Shown here piece by piece: positions 1-8,413 of a DNA stretch of 64,000 nt (its first letter is position 1; each line of letters starts with the position of its first letter). The stretch is from Paenibacillus sp. UNC499MF (GTDB lineage: Bacteria > Bacillota > Bacilli > Paenibacillales > NBRC-103111). The notes beneath the pieces are model-generated. The model was not told where the DNA came from, made no database searches, and worked only from the letters and a program-made list of their open reading frames with translations. The DNA lies in contig NZ_FNVF01000002.1 of assembly GCF_900107975.1 (NCBI RefSeq), forward strand, positions 449,178-513,177, read 5' to 3'. Position numbers and translations under genes: made by a program.

Positions 1-848
1 TGCGGAATTTCTTTCACGAGCGTCCACTTCATGTAAGGGGTGTCCATTTTTTCGTACAAATAAACCGACTTGTTCATTTCCAGCTGTCCGCGCGTTTCCT
101 TGGACTCCAGAACCGGACCCGTCCAGTCATCGGAGAGAGGTTTCCCGACCAGGGTGCTGTCCCCGGAATAAACGACCATGCCCGACTGATCCAGCAGGTA
201 AAGACGTTCGTGCTGCTTGTTGAAAAGCTGGTCGGCAATGTCCTGAATCGCCTCCAGCTTGATATCGATCGACAAAGTGCCCAGCCATTCCGTCGTCGGG
301 ACGTTGTAGATGGCCCGGTGTAATGTTATGACGGGTCGGGGGTCATAATAAGGCGGACTTTGTCCCAGTCCGTAGATGGAACTCATGTGCGTAGGCTCCA
401 CGACGGAAGAGGGATTGCCGGTCGTAAAAGGCTCGCTGAAATTATCCGTATCATAGCCGCGCTTCGGGATGTCCCCGATGAGCAGCGTAGACCTGCGGGC
501 TTTTGCCATATAGAAATAAATCTGGTAAATGCCGTCCACGGAGTGAGTCAGATTTTGCAGCAGGGTATACGTTTGGGCCTCGTTCGTGTAATCATGCACA
601 TTTCTCCGGAGCATCAGAAGGACGCCCGGATCGTTATAGAGCGACAGCGAGTTGCGGTTCAGCGTGTCCATGTACGCTTGTACGTTCGTTTTGCCCTGGT
701 AGATGAGATTCGCGTTCTCCTGAATCAGTTTTGTTCCGACCGAGCGCGTGGTGTAAAAGTACGTGACAATCATGGAGATCACGATCGGAATGACGGTCGC
801 AATCAGCATGAGCAGGATGAGGCGTGTACGAATGCTGCTTTTGTTCAT
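1..848 (-). CDS. Sensor histidine kinase, YesM-like, N-terminal part (runs off window)
   Basis: The minus-strand frame is open from an ATG at 848 to the window edge, giving about 282 visible residues; the HAMP and kinase domains would lie outside. A GAGGAG ribosome binding site precedes the ATG. Residues about 8-30 form a transmembrane segment after a short basic N-terminus (MNKSSIRTR). The rest looks like an extracellular dCache-type sensor, ending in stretches typical of YesM-family kinases (W-x-G-T-L-S-I-D-I, LYLLDQSGMVVYS). YesM-type kinases pair with an AraC-type response regulator and control a neighbouring sugar importer. The divergent importer starting at 970 fits this. Assignment as a kinase is inferred from the sensor half and context only; a membrane-anchored AraC regulator, like the one at 51984-54239, would look similar here. 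Confidence 0.7.
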   Translation of the reverse strand, partial: MNKSSIRTRLILLMLIATVIPIVISMIVTYFYTTRSVGTKLIQENANLIYQGKTNVQAYMDTLNRNSLSLYNDPGVLLMLRRNVHDYTNEAQTYTLLQNLTHSVDGIYQIYFYMAKARRSTLLIGDIPKRGYDTDNFSEPFTTGNPSSVVEPTHMSSIYGLGQSPPYYDPRPVITLHRAIYNVPTTEWLGTLSIDIKLEAIQDIADQLFNKQHERLYLLDQSGMVVYSGDSTLVGKPLSDDWTGPVLESKETRGQLEMNKSVYLYEKMDTPYMKWTLVKEIP

Positions 849-969
849 CGGGCAGACTCCTCAGATCAATATATTCCACCTAACGGTTCACTTCGTGCGG
901 TAGTGGGGAGCGTGCGGCGCGCCCTATACTAAATACACAACCTTCCGCAGAAAAAAAGGAGGAAGACAG

Positions 970-1848
970 ATGCATAAGCGTTCATCGCAGTGGGCTCAGC
1001 AATTATTTTTTCTCGGACCCGCGGTCCTGTTCTTTACCCTGATTATTATCATCCCTTTCCTGCTCGGCATGTACTACTCGTTCACAAACTGGAACGGAGT
1101 ATCCGGCGAGGTCAGCTGGGTAGGCTTTGATAATTTTAAAAGAATCTTTACCGGGGATCAAGATTTCTGGAGCGCGTTCTGGTTTACCGTCCGGTTTACG
1201 ATAGTGGGCGTCGTGCTTTCCAATCTGGTCGGATTCGTTCTCGCGTACCTGTTGACGAGACCTTTGAAGACCCGGAATTTCCTGAGAACGATTTTCTTTA
1301 TGCCGAACGTAATCGGCGGGCTTCTTCTCGGTTTTATCTGGCAGTTTATTTTCGTAAAAGGATTTTCCGCCATCGGCCAAATGACGGGAATCGGCTTCTT
1401 CAACCTCCCGTGGCTCGGGGATTCCATGACCGCCTTCTGGGGCATCGTGATCGTATTCGTCTGGCAGACAGCGGGGTATCTAATGGTCATTTACATCGCG
1501 GCTTTCAGCAATGTGCCCAAAGACGTCATCGAAGCGGCGCAGATCGACGGAGCTACGCAGGGACAAGTGCTGCGTTCCATTATGATTCCGCTCATCATGT
1601 CGGCCGTTACCGTCTGCCTGTTCCTCGCCATTTCGTGGACGTTCAAAATGTTCGATCTCAACTTGTCGCTGACGAAGGGCGGACCTTTCCGCTCGACCGA
1701 ATCCGTCGCGATGAACATTTACAGCGAAGCGTTCCAGAACAACCGGTACGGTCTCGGGACGGCCAAGGCGCTTGTGTTCTTCGTCGTCGTCGCGGTCATT
1801 ACCTGGCTGCAGGTCCGTTTCACGAAAAGCAAGGAGGTCGAAGCGTAA
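970..1848 (+). CDS. ABC sugar transporter permease, MalF/UgpA type
   Basis: Inner-membrane permease of a CUT1-type carbohydrate importer, 292 residues, the usual length. Six hydrophobic segments are visible. The EAA loop that contacts the ATPase reads EAAQIDGATQGQ near residue 190. A strong AAGGAGG site sits 7 bases before the ATG. It is the first gene of a three-gene unit with the second permease (adjacent, no gap) and the binding protein. No ATPase gene is present, so the importer presumably uses a shared ATPase of the MsmX kind, as is known for CUT1 systems of Bacillus relatives. The divergent sensor gene is its likely regulator. Confidence 0.92.
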   Translation: MHKRSSQWAQQLFFLGPAVLFFTLIIIIPFLLGMYYSFTNWNGVSGEVSWVGFDNFKRIFTGDQDFWSAFWFTVRFTIVGVVLSNLVGFVLAYLLTRPLKTRNFLRTIFFMPNVIGGLLLGFIWQFIFVKGFSAIGQMTGIGFFNLPWLGDSMTAFWGIVIVFVWQTAGYLMVIYIAAFSNVPKDVIEAAQIDGATQGQVLRSIMIPLIMSAVTVCLFLAISWTFKMFDLNLSLTKGGPFRSTESVAMNIYSEAFQNNRYGLGTAKALVFFVVVAVITWLQVRFTKSKEVEA

Positions 1849-2685
1849 ATGGAAGCACAAAACCGTTACTCCGGGCGTGTGTTTGCCGCCGAAGCCGTAA
1901 CGTTTATCATCGCTCTGCTGTTTCTTGTCCCGTTTTACTTTCTTCTCGTGAATTCCGTGAAAAGCTTCGGCGACCTGCTTTCCAATGCCGCGAGCTGGCC
2001 CGAATCGTTTCACTTCGAGAACTACAAGCGGGCCTGGACCATTACCAAATTCCCTACCGTGTTCTGGAATTCCCTGATCGTGACCGTCATCAGCAACATC
2101 GGCATCGCGCTCATCAGCGCTATGGCGGCCTACCGGCTGGTGCGGTATAAAAGCCGCGTCAACCAAGTTCTGTTCGGCTTATTCGTGGCCGCGATGGTCA
2201 TCCCGTTCCAGTCGATCATGATTCCGCTCGTGAAAGTCCTCTCCGGCGTGGGCCTGATGGACAGCCTGTGGGGCCTCATCGTCTGTTACCTTGGATTCGG
2301 GGCGCCGATGGCAATCTTTCTTTTCCACGGATTCGTGAAATCGATTCCTCTGGAGATTGAGGAGTCGGCCGTCGTGGACGGAACATCCCCGTACGGCGTG
2401 TTCTGGCGCATCGTGCTGCCGCTGCTCAAGCCGATGATCGTAACCGTCATCATCCTGAACGCCCTCTGGACGTGGAACGACTATCTGCTGCCGTCGCTCG
2501 TCCTGCAAAACCAATCCCTGCGGACTATTCCGCTGGCTACCTTCTCCTTCTTCGGCCAGTACATGAAGCAGTGGGATCTGGCTCTGCCGGCGCTTGTGCT
2601 CGGGATTACGCCGATCATCATTTTCTTCCTGGCCATGCAGCGTTACATTATCGAAGGCATTACGGCAGGTTCCGTCAAAGGCTGA
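1849..2685 (+). CDS. ABC sugar transporter permease, MalG/UgpE type
   Basis: Second permease of the importer, 278 residues with six membrane segments. The EAA loop reads EIEESAVVDGTSPYG near residue 170, and the C-terminus (IIEGITAGSVKG) is typical of this family. Its ATG follows directly after the TAA of the preceding permease, and its GGAGG-like site (AAGGAGGTCG) lies inside the end of that gene, so the two are probably translationally coupled. The sugar cannot be read from the permeases. Confidence 0.92.
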   Translation: MEAQNRYSGRVFAAEAVTFIIALLFLVPFYFLLVNSVKSFGDLLSNAASWPESFHFENYKRAWTITKFPTVFWNSLIVTVISNIGIALISAMAAYRLVRYKSRVNQVLFGLFVAAMVIPFQSIMIPLVKVLSGVGLMDSLWGLIVCYLGFGAPMAIFLFHGFVKSIPLEIEESAVVDGTSPYGVFWRIVLPLLKPMIVTVIILNALWTWNDYLLPSLVLQNQSLRTIPLATFSFFGQYMKQWDLALPALVLGITPIIIFFLAMQRYIIEGITAGSVKG

Positions 2686-2820
2686 GTACGGATCTGACAA
2701 AGCCTGTAAGGTCAATTTGTTCCACTCAACAGGTCAACAGCCTCGGTGTCGGCGGTCCGTTCCTGTCTTTATAATGAAGAAGATCCGGCAAGAAGCAAGA
2801 CTATAAAGGGAGGTTTCACC

Positions 2821-4122
2821 ATGAAAAAGCTTTCTACACTCGCACTCGTATCCGTATTCGCGATGTCCACCGTGCTCGCAGGCTGCGGAAGCGGCGATTC
2901 CGGTAAAACCGCGGAAGGCGGCAATGCGGCCGAAGGCGGAACGAAAACGATTAAAATCTTTCAATTTAAAGTCGAAATCGCGGAAGCGTTGAACAAAGTC
3001 AAAGCGGAGTATGAAAAAACACATCCGGGCGTGAAGCTGGACATCCAGACCGTAGGCGGAGGCGCGGATTACGGCGCGGCGCTTAAGGCGAAGTTTGCGG
3101 GCGGCGATACGCCGGATATTTTCAACAACGGCGGCTTCCAGGAAATGAACACATGGATGGAGCATCTCGAAGATCTCTCCGACCAGCCTTGGGTAAAAGA
3201 TCTTGTTCCGGTTGCGAAAGAACCGATGACCAAGGACGGCAAAATCTACGGACAGCCGATGGGCCTGGAAGGCTACGGCTTCATTTATAACAAGGATCTG
3301 TTCAAGAAAGCCGGCATTACCGAGCTGCCGAAAACGCTGACTCAGCTCGACGAAGCGTCGAAAAAACTTCAGGCGGCGGGCATCACGCCGTTCGCGAACG
3401 GCTACCAGGAATGGTGGGTGCTGGGCAACCATACGCTTAACGTCGCGTTCGCCAACCAGCCGGATTCCAACAAATTTATCGCCGGCCTGAACGCCGGAAC
3501 CGAGAAATTCAAAGGCAATCCCGTCTTCGAGCAGTGGACCCGAATGGTAGATCTGACCCTGAAATACAGCAACAAAAATCCGCTGACGACCGACTACAAC
3601 ACGCAGGTTACGATGTTCGCTAACGGCCAGGCGGCTATGATGCAGCAGGGCAACTGGACGCAGGTCCAAATTGACGGCATCAACAAGGACCTGAACATCG
3701 GCATTCTTCCGATGCCGATCGGCGACGACGCCGCACAGACGGACAAGCTTTATGTGGGCGTTCCGAACAACTGGGTCGTCAACAAGAACTCCAAGGTCAA
3801 AGCCGAAGCCAAAGAATTTTTGAACTGGCTCGTATCCTCCGATGCCGGCAAAGCTTTTATCACGCATGACTTCAAGTTTATTCCGGCCTTCACGAACATC
3901 GAAGCCAAGGCCGAAGATCTCGGCGACCTCGCCGCGGATATTATGACGTACAGCAAAGAGAACAAGGTTCTGGGCTGGAACTCCTCCAAGTACCCGGAAG
4001 GCGCCATGCAGGAATTCGGTGCTACGATGCAGGCTTATGTAGCCGGCAAGAAAACGAAAGATCAAATGTTCGACGACTTCCAGAAAACGTGGGATAACCT
4101 TAAAGGTAAAACCGCGCAGTAA
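2821..4122 (+). CDS. Extracellular sugar-binding lipoprotein
   Basis: Solute-binding component of the importer, 433 residues. The start at 2821 is chosen because GGGAGG lies 8 bases upstream and the product then begins with a lipoprotein signal (MKKLSTLALVSVF, lipobox L-A-G-C with Cys at about 22). The mature protein has the bacterial solute-binding family 1 pattern (GGDTPDIF, NWVVNKNSKVK). It is separated from the permeases by 135 bases that contain a perfect TATAAT at 2770-2775 but no clear -35, so an extra internal promoter raising binding-protein levels is possible. A hairpin terminator follows at 4135. Confidence 0.92.
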   Translation: MKKLSTLALVSVFAMSTVLAGCGSGDSGKTAEGGNAAEGGTKTIKIFQFKVEIAEALNKVKAEYEKTHPGVKLDIQTVGGGADYGAALKAKFAGGDTPDIFNNGGFQEMNTWMEHLEDLSDQPWVKDLVPVAKEPMTKDGKIYGQPMGLEGYGFIYNKDLFKKAGITELPKTLTQLDEASKKLQAAGITPFANGYQEWWVLGNHTLNVAFANQPDSNKFIAGLNAGTEKFKGNPVFEQWTRMVDLTLKYSNKNPLTTDYNTQVTMFANGQAAMMQQGNWTQVQIDGINKDLNIGILPMPIGDDAAQTDKLYVGVPNNWVVNKNSKVKAEAKEFLNWLVSSDAGKAFITHDFKFIPAFTNIEAKAEDLGDLAADIMTYSKENKVLGWNSSKYPEGAMQEFGATMQAYVAGKKTKDQMFDDFQKTWDNLKGKTAQ

Positions 4123-4134
4123 GGAAAGCTTAAG

Positions 4135-4168
4135 AAACGCTTGCGATGTGAATCGCAGGCGTTTTTTT
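4135..4168 (+). terminator. Rho-independent terminator of the first sugar importer operon
   Basis: The arms AACGC-TTGCGAT and ATCGCA-G-GCGTT pair around a GTGA loop and are followed by seven T, 12 bases after the binding-protein stop codon. Confidence 0.85.
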
Positions 4169-4435
4169 GTATGAGGTGCAAAGATGGGGGATGCGCTGCG
4201 GGCAAGGCTTCCGGTTAACTTAAGGCAAAATCCCGGCAAGCCCGGTAAAATTACTGAAATGCAGAGGGTTAGAACAAAACGATGCCGGATGAAAGTATGT
4301 GTTGAAGCCATGTAAGGAGGGAGAAGGCAGACGTAAAAAGTGAGAGCACCCTGATTAACCCAGAAAGAACTCAAGAGATTGAGGGTAAGGGGTGGAGGAA
4401 GATCGGAAATGAAGGAAGAACGAAGGGGAGCTTAA

Positions 4436-4762
4436 AGCAAGAACGGAGCAAGAACGAAGCGAGAACGGAGCAAGAGCAAAGCAAGACCGGAGCAAGAGCA
4501 AAGGAAAAACAAAGAAAAAAGGAAAAAAGGGAAACAAAGCAAGAACAGAGCAAGAACGAAGCAAGAACGAAGCAGGAACGAAGCAGGAACGAAGCGAGAA
4601 TGGAGCAAGAGCAAAGCAAGACCGTAGCATGAGCAAAGGAAAACAAGGAAGAACAGAGCAAGAACGGAGCAAGAACGGAGCAAGAACGGAGCAAGAACGG
4701 AGCAAGAACGGAGCAAGAACGGAGCAAGAACGGAGCAAGAACGGAGCAAGAACAAAGCGAGA
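4436..4762 (+). repeat. 11-bp tandem repeat array, almost T-free on the + strand
   Basis: The consensus unit is GCAAGAACGGA. Eight perfect head-to-tail copies occupy 4658-4745. Degenerate copies (GCAAGAACGAA, GCGAGAACGGA, GCAAGAGCAAA, GCAAGACCGGA) fill 4436-4657, broken by a purine-rich stretch around 4500-4535. A block starting at 4459 is repeated in diverged form at 4594, a 135-bp higher-order repeat. Only about four T occur in over 300 bases. The array lies between two terminators and no plausible gene covers it. The rest of 4169-4435 shows no gene. Confidence 0.9.
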
Positions 4763-4774
4763 GACTGTAAGGAG

Positions 4775-4808
4775 AAAAGCGGTCCCCTATCCGTAAGGGA
4801 ACCGCTTT
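4775..4808. terminator. Bidirectional hairpin terminator
   Basis: AAAGCGGT-CCC pairs with GGG-A-ACCGCTTT, with A-rich and T-rich flanks. It lies 4 bases beyond the MFS stop codon on the minus strand and can also stop transcription coming through the repeat array. Confidence 0.8.
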
Positions 4809-4811
4809 TGT

Positions 4812-6308
4812 TTATTTAGGACCGCGCCTTAGTGTGAGCGCCCAAAAGAGAAGAGCCAGCCCGCTTACGGCGGCGCCGAAAAGGCAAACACCGCTCCAGC
4901 CGCTGACAGCGTACAAGCTTGTCGATGCAATCGCTCCGGTGGCGCTGCCCAGCGAGTAGAACATCATGTAACCGGCAGTCAGCCGGCTTCGTGCCTCGGG
5001 ACGCACGGTGAAGATGAGGCTTTGGTTCGTCACATGGACCGCCTGTACGGCAAGGTCCAGCAGGATGACGCCAACGACGGCGGCCGTCAGAGAATGGGGC
5101 GTGAAGCCGATAAACCCCCATGACGCCAGCAGCAGAACGAGCGCCATGCCGGTGGTACGCTGTCCCAGGCCTCGGTCGGCCAGTCTGCCCGCTCCTGCGG
5201 CGGCTAATGCTCCGGCCGCTCCGGCAAGACCGAACGCTCCGACGGCCGTGTGGGAAAGCGAAAGCGGAGGCGCGCTGAGAGGCAGAACTAGGGCGGTCCA
5301 CAAGGTGCTGAACGCGGTAAAGATCAGAAAAGCCAGGACGGCGCGTACTCGCAGCAGGCGCTCTTCCTTAAACAAAGTGAATACCGACCGGAGCAGCCGA
5401 GGATAAGAGAGAGCCGTCTTCTTATGAGATACATCCGGTAACACCCGGAACAGAACGGCGCCCGTAACGAGCATCAGCAGTCCCGAGATGAGATAAACGG
5501 ATCTCCAGCCGGCCAGATCCGTCAGTGTGCCGGCAAAGGTCCGGGCAAGAAGGATGCCGATCACGATGCCGCTCTGCACGATCCCCACGAGGCGTCCCCT
5601 TTCCGCGGGGGAGGCCAGAGTGGAGGCATAGGCGACAAGCACCTGAGTCACGACGGCGAGCAGTCCGACCGCGGCCATTCCGGCCAGCAGCATCGGTGCG
5701 GACGGGGCGGTGCCGACGATCAGGAGAGCGCCGGCGGAAAGCAGCATTTGAACGGCAATGAGCCGCCGGCGGTTCAGCAGGTCCCCGAGCGGGACGAGCA
5801 GCAGCAGGCCCAGTGCGTAACAAAGCTGAGTTACGGTAACGACAAGGCCGATGGCGGCGGGAGCTACCCCGAACTCAGCCGCAAGAGCGTCCAATAGAGG
5901 CTGGGCGTAGTAAATGTTGGCCACGGCAAGCCCGCAAGCCGCGGAGAAAAGCAGCGCCTTCGCCGGGGACAAGGAAGACGACGGAGCAGCAGGTTCTGGC
6001 AGCGGGGCCAAGTGAGAAGCCGGGGGAGCCTCTTCTTCCGGCGGTAAGCCCGGTACCGGCACCGGTGACAATGACGCTGCCGGTTGCAAAGCCGCCGGCA
6101 AGACTGCTTCCGGCGCGGGTTTTGGAGCCGTCGACAAGTCCGACACCGGTAGCGGTTTCGGAGCCGGTGTCTCAACCCGGGCCAGCGTCTCAGTATCAGC
6201 CGTGACCGGGGCGGAAGCTTCTCCATCCGTAATAGCCGGCGCTTCTTTGGGAGCGGATGCTCCGGTTTCTGGATCGGACGGACGGCCGATTTTGCAGGGA
6301 ATTACCAT
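4812..6308 (-). CDS. MFS transporter with long Pro/Ala-rich N-terminal extension
   Basis: Probable drug or metabolite exporter of the major facilitator superfamily, 498 residues from the ATG at 6308. An in-frame GTG at 6320 overlaps the AAAAGGAG site and is therefore unlikely as the start. The first 110 or so residues are hydrophilic and dominated by Pro, Ala, Glu and Ser, with many A-P and P-x-P steps. The MFS core then begins (ALLFSAACGLAVANIYYAQP, a signature of the YgaY-like group) and has about 12 membrane segments and the loop motif G-D-L-L-N-R-R-R. Most relatives are about 390-400 residues long and lack this extension. It is divergent from a TetR regulator and probably repressed by it. 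Confidence 0.88.
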   Translation of the reverse strand: MVIPCKIGRPSDPETGASAPKEAPAITDGEASAPVTADTETLARVETPAPKPLPVSDLSTAPKPAPEAVLPAALQPAASLSPVPVPGLPPEEEAPPASHLAPLPEPAAPSSSLSPAKALLFSAACGLAVANIYYAQPLLDALAAEFGVAPAAIGLVVTVTQLCYALGLLLLVPLGDLLNRRRLIAVQMLLSAGALLIVGTAPSAPMLLAGMAAVGLLAVVTQVLVAYASTLASPAERGRLVGIVQSGIVIGILLARTFAGTLTDLAGWRSVYLISGLLMLVTGAVLFRVLPDVSHKKTALSYPRLLRSVFTLFKEERLLRVRAVLAFLIFTAFSTLWTALVLPLSAPPLSLSHTAVGAFGLAGAAGALAAAGAGRLADRGLGQRTTGMALVLLLASWGFIGFTPHSLTAAVVGVILLDLAVQAVHVTNQSLIFTVRPEARSRLTAGYMMFYSLGSATGAIASTSLYAVSGWSGVCLFGAAVSGLALLFWALTLRRGPK

Positions 6309-6345
6309 AGTTCGTTTCACTCCTTTTAGGAATTAGAGATTATAA

Positions 6346-6361
6346 TATACCGAACGGTACA
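6346..6361. promoter_or_regulatory. TetR operator 1, in the MFS promoter
   Basis: The near-perfect palindrome TATACCG-AA-CGGTACA lies just downstream of a minus-strand promoter (-35 TTGACA at 6401-6396, 17-base spacer, -10 TAAATT at 6378-6373). It matches the element at 6553 in 14 of 16 positions. A repressor bound here would block MFS transcription. Confidence 0.75.
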
Positions 6362-6372
6362 TAATGATTGTT

Positions 6373-6401
6373 AATTTACCAGCAAGTGATGAAACTGTCA
6401 A
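6373..6401 (-). promoter_or_regulatory. Sigma-A promoter of the MFS gene
   Basis: On the minus strand a perfect -35 TTGACA is followed by a 17-base spacer and TAAATT. The predicted start point falls next to operator 1. Confidence 0.7.
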
Positions 6402-6519
6402 GGAGAGCTGTCTGAATGGTACAAATTTAGAAAACACTCTAAATCAGAGAACACTATAAAGAAAGGAAGCATTAATTCAACAATCACTTTAAAACTTTTC
6501 CATAAGGAATTTTGATTGA

Positions 6520-6548
6520 TTGACAAGAGAACGTTTGAAATTTAAAAT
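6520..6548 (+). promoter_or_regulatory. Sigma-A promoter of the tetR-type gene
   Basis: Perfect -35 TTGACA at 6520-6525, 17-base spacer, -10 TAAAAT at 6543-6548. The start point would fall inside operator 2. Confidence 0.7.
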
Positions 6549-6552
6549 TAAA

Positions 6553-6568
6553 TATACCGAACGATATA
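6553..6568. promoter_or_regulatory. TetR operator 2, at the regulator's own promoter
   Basis: TATACCG-AA-CGATATA, an imperfect palindrome (6 of 7 arm bases pair), is the second copy of the element at 6346. Its place over the predicted start point implies autoregulation. Confidence 0.7.
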
Positions 6569-6584
6569 ATTAGAGGGGGTTCAT

Positions 6585-7166
6585 ATGGTCCGTCAACGGG
6601 AGTTTGATGAAGACGCGGCTTTAAATGCCGCCATGCAGTTGTTTTGGGAAAAAGGATACGAGGCCGCTTCGTTAACCGAATTGACGGCCCGAATGGGCAT
6701 ACAGCGGCCAAGCATGTATGCCGCTTTCGGCAGCAAGCAGGAGCTGTTCGAGGCCGCTCTGCGCAAATATACACAGGCTCACGCCGCCCGGATACGGGCT
6801 AAACTGCACAATCACGCCTCCGTCAAAGAGGCTTTCCGCGCTTTGTTCGAGGACATCGTGGCGGATGAATACGAGAGAAGCCAGAGCCGCGGGTGCTTCA
6901 GCATTAACACGATGGTGGAGCTGGCGCCCCACGACGAGAAATTCGAAATTCTTACAAGGGAGCATCAATTGTACCTATCGGTTATTTTCCAGGAAACGAT
7001 CGAACGGGGAATCCGTTCGGGCGAGCTGGATTCCGCTCTTCAGGCAAGGGGAGTTGCTCAGGCTCTGCTCGTATCGCTGATCGGGCTTACCGTCATGATG
7101 AAGTCCCGTCCGGACAGGCTGTTTGCCGATAATACGGTAGAGACGCTGCTTACTTTGCTTCGTTGA
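6585..7166 (+). CDS. TetR/AcrR family transcriptional repressor
   Basis: 193 residues. The N-terminal helix-turn-helix is clear (residues about 10-50: ALNAAMQLFWEKGYEAASLT, then MGIQRPSMYAAFGSKQELF). The C-terminal half is the ligand-binding and dimer region. GAGGGGG precedes the ATG. Two copies of one palindrome, one at this gene's promoter and one at the divergent MFS promoter, make it the likely local repressor of the exporter and of itself, relieved by an unknown ligand. Confidence 0.92.
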   Translation: MVRQREFDEDAALNAAMQLFWEKGYEAASLTELTARMGIQRPSMYAAFGSKQELFEAALRKYTQAHAARIRAKLHNHASVKEAFRALFEDIVADEYERSQSRGCFSINTMVELAPHDEKFEILTREHQLYLSVIFQETIERGIRSGELDSALQARGVAQALLVSLIGLTVMMKSRPDRLFADNTVETLLTLLR

Positions 7167-7253
7167 CGGCAGGAAAAAACAGCCGCTTCACACGAACTCA
7201 GCTCCCGGCATGAAGTATGTCGTCGGAAAAAGGCCGCCTGAACCCGGCAGGAG

Positions 7254-7272
7254 TGTAATCGAACCGATTACA
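7254..7272. promoter_or_regulatory. Palindromic operator upstream of the flavoprotein gene
   Basis: TGTAATCG-AAC-CGATTACA has perfect 8-base arms and a 3-base centre. It lies 80 bases before the flavoprotein start and just upstream of a possible -10 TATAGT at 7289-7294, so a bound regulator would overlap the -35 region. The regulator is not identifiable in this window. Confidence 0.6.
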
Positions 7273-7351
7273 TTTTGTAAGCGAAGGGTATAGTAAAGAG
7301 AAGGTTTAACGCCGTTGAAACTTGTCTTTCTACTAGTAAAGAAGGTGACTT

Positions 7352-8359
7352 ATGACATACGATTCGATTATTGTCGGCGGAGGCATTGCGGGGCTGCAGG
7401 CGGCTATCCAGCTCGGGCGCTACGGTCATCGCGTCCTGGTCATTGACGCCGGATACGGCCGCTCCACCCTGTGCGCCAACTACCATAACGTGCTCGGCTA
7501 CCCGGACGGAATATCCGGCGAAGAGCTGCGCCGCACGGGCAGAGGCCAGGCCGAGTCGCTCGGCGTCGAATTCGCCGAAGGACTGGCCGTCCGGCTGGCG
7601 GGCTCGCTGGATTCCGGCTTCCGTGTCGGCATGCGGAGGCTCCGGCCGGACGAACGGGGCGCCCGGCACCCGCTTGCGGCGCACGAGCCCGGCGGGCTGG
7701 GGCTGCCCGGCGATTCCGGAGCGGGGCCGGACAAGGAATACACCGGTGCCACATTGCTACTGGCTACCGGTGTGATGGACCGCTTCCCGGAGCTGCCGGG
7801 GCTGCGGGAATGCCTCGGACATACGGTGTACGTATGTCCGGACTGCGACGGCCACGAGGTGGCGGGCCGCCGCACGCTCGTGCTGGGCGCGGGCAATCCC
7901 GGCGCCGGCATGGCTCTGACCCTGCGTCCGCGGACGGACAAGCTCACGTTCGTGAATCACGAACGGAGCCCCGTTAACGCGGACCTGCAGGAGAAGCTGG
8001 AGCGCGCCGGCATCGACACCGTCGCCGGACCGATTGCCGCCATCCTCCAGGATGGCGGGAGGATCGGCGGCGTGGAGTTGGCCGGCGGCGGGACGCTGTC
8101 CGCCGAGAGAGGGTTTCTCGGCTTCGGCGGCAATGCCGTCCATTCCGGCCTGGCCGCTCAGCTCGGCGTGGAACGGATGGAGAACGGCCATCTGCTGGCC
8201 GATCCGCGCAGCAAGGAAACGAACATTCCCGGTGTGTACGTGGCCGGAGATATCGGCGTACATGCGGAGCAGCTTACCGTCGCGATGGGTGAAGGCGCCA
8301 TGGCGGCTATCTGGATGAACAAAGCGATCCGCAAGAAGAACAACTTACCGCACGCCTGA
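7352..8359 (+). CDS. Thioredoxin-reductase-like FAD/NAD(P)H oxidoreductase
   Basis: 335 residues. The N-terminal FAD-binding motif is GGGIAG (residues 9-14). A redox-active CPDC (Cys162, Cys165) sits in the second nucleotide-binding domain, as in thioredoxin reductases. The NADPH motif has become GAGNPGAG, and the C-terminal FAD motif is GVYVAGD. The known family reaction is electron transfer from NAD(P)H through FAD to a disulfide partner. Residues about 95-129 form a polar Gly/Pro/Arg-rich stretch that seems inserted compared with the usual length of about 300. No thioredoxin gene is adjacent, so the partner is unknown. It is a single-gene unit with its own terminator. Confidence 0.85.
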   Translation: MTYDSIIVGGGIAGLQAAIQLGRYGHRVLVIDAGYGRSTLCANYHNVLGYPDGISGEELRRTGRGQAESLGVEFAEGLAVRLAGSLDSGFRVGMRRLRPDERGARHPLAAHEPGGLGLPGDSGAGPDKEYTGATLLLATGVMDRFPELPGLRECLGHTVYVCPDCDGHEVAGRRTLVLGAGNPGAGMALTLRPRTDKLTFVNHERSPVNADLQEKLERAGIDTVAGPIAAILQDGGRIGGVELAGGGTLSAERGFLGFGGNAVHSGLAAQLGVERMENGHLLADPRSKETNIPGVYVAGDIGVHAEQLTVAMGEGAMAAIWMNKAIRKKNNLPHA

Positions 8360-8360
8360 T

Positions 8361-8413
8361 AAAGGCGGAGGACGGCACCTGTCAGACAGGAGGCCGGTCC
8401 CTCCGCCTTTTTT
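8361..8413 (+). terminator. Terminator of the flavoprotein gene
   Basis: GGCGGAGG at 8364 pairs with CCTCCGCC at 8400, followed by six T. The stem also has an internal palindromic part. Confidence 0.8.

Noticed and set aside
2734-4374. 546-codon minus-strand open frame
   Set aside because: Antisense shadow of the sugar-binding lipoprotein gene; product lacks domains, and the sense frame has a lipoprotein signal and ribosome binding site.
4355-4755. Three long overlapping minus-strand frames rich in Leu, Arg, Ser and Cys
   Set aside because: They read the same 11-bp repeat in three frames; no ribosome binding site or non-repeat domain.
4436-4762. CRISPR-like array
   Set aside because: Units are only 11 bp, head-to-tail, with no unique spacers and no cas genes.
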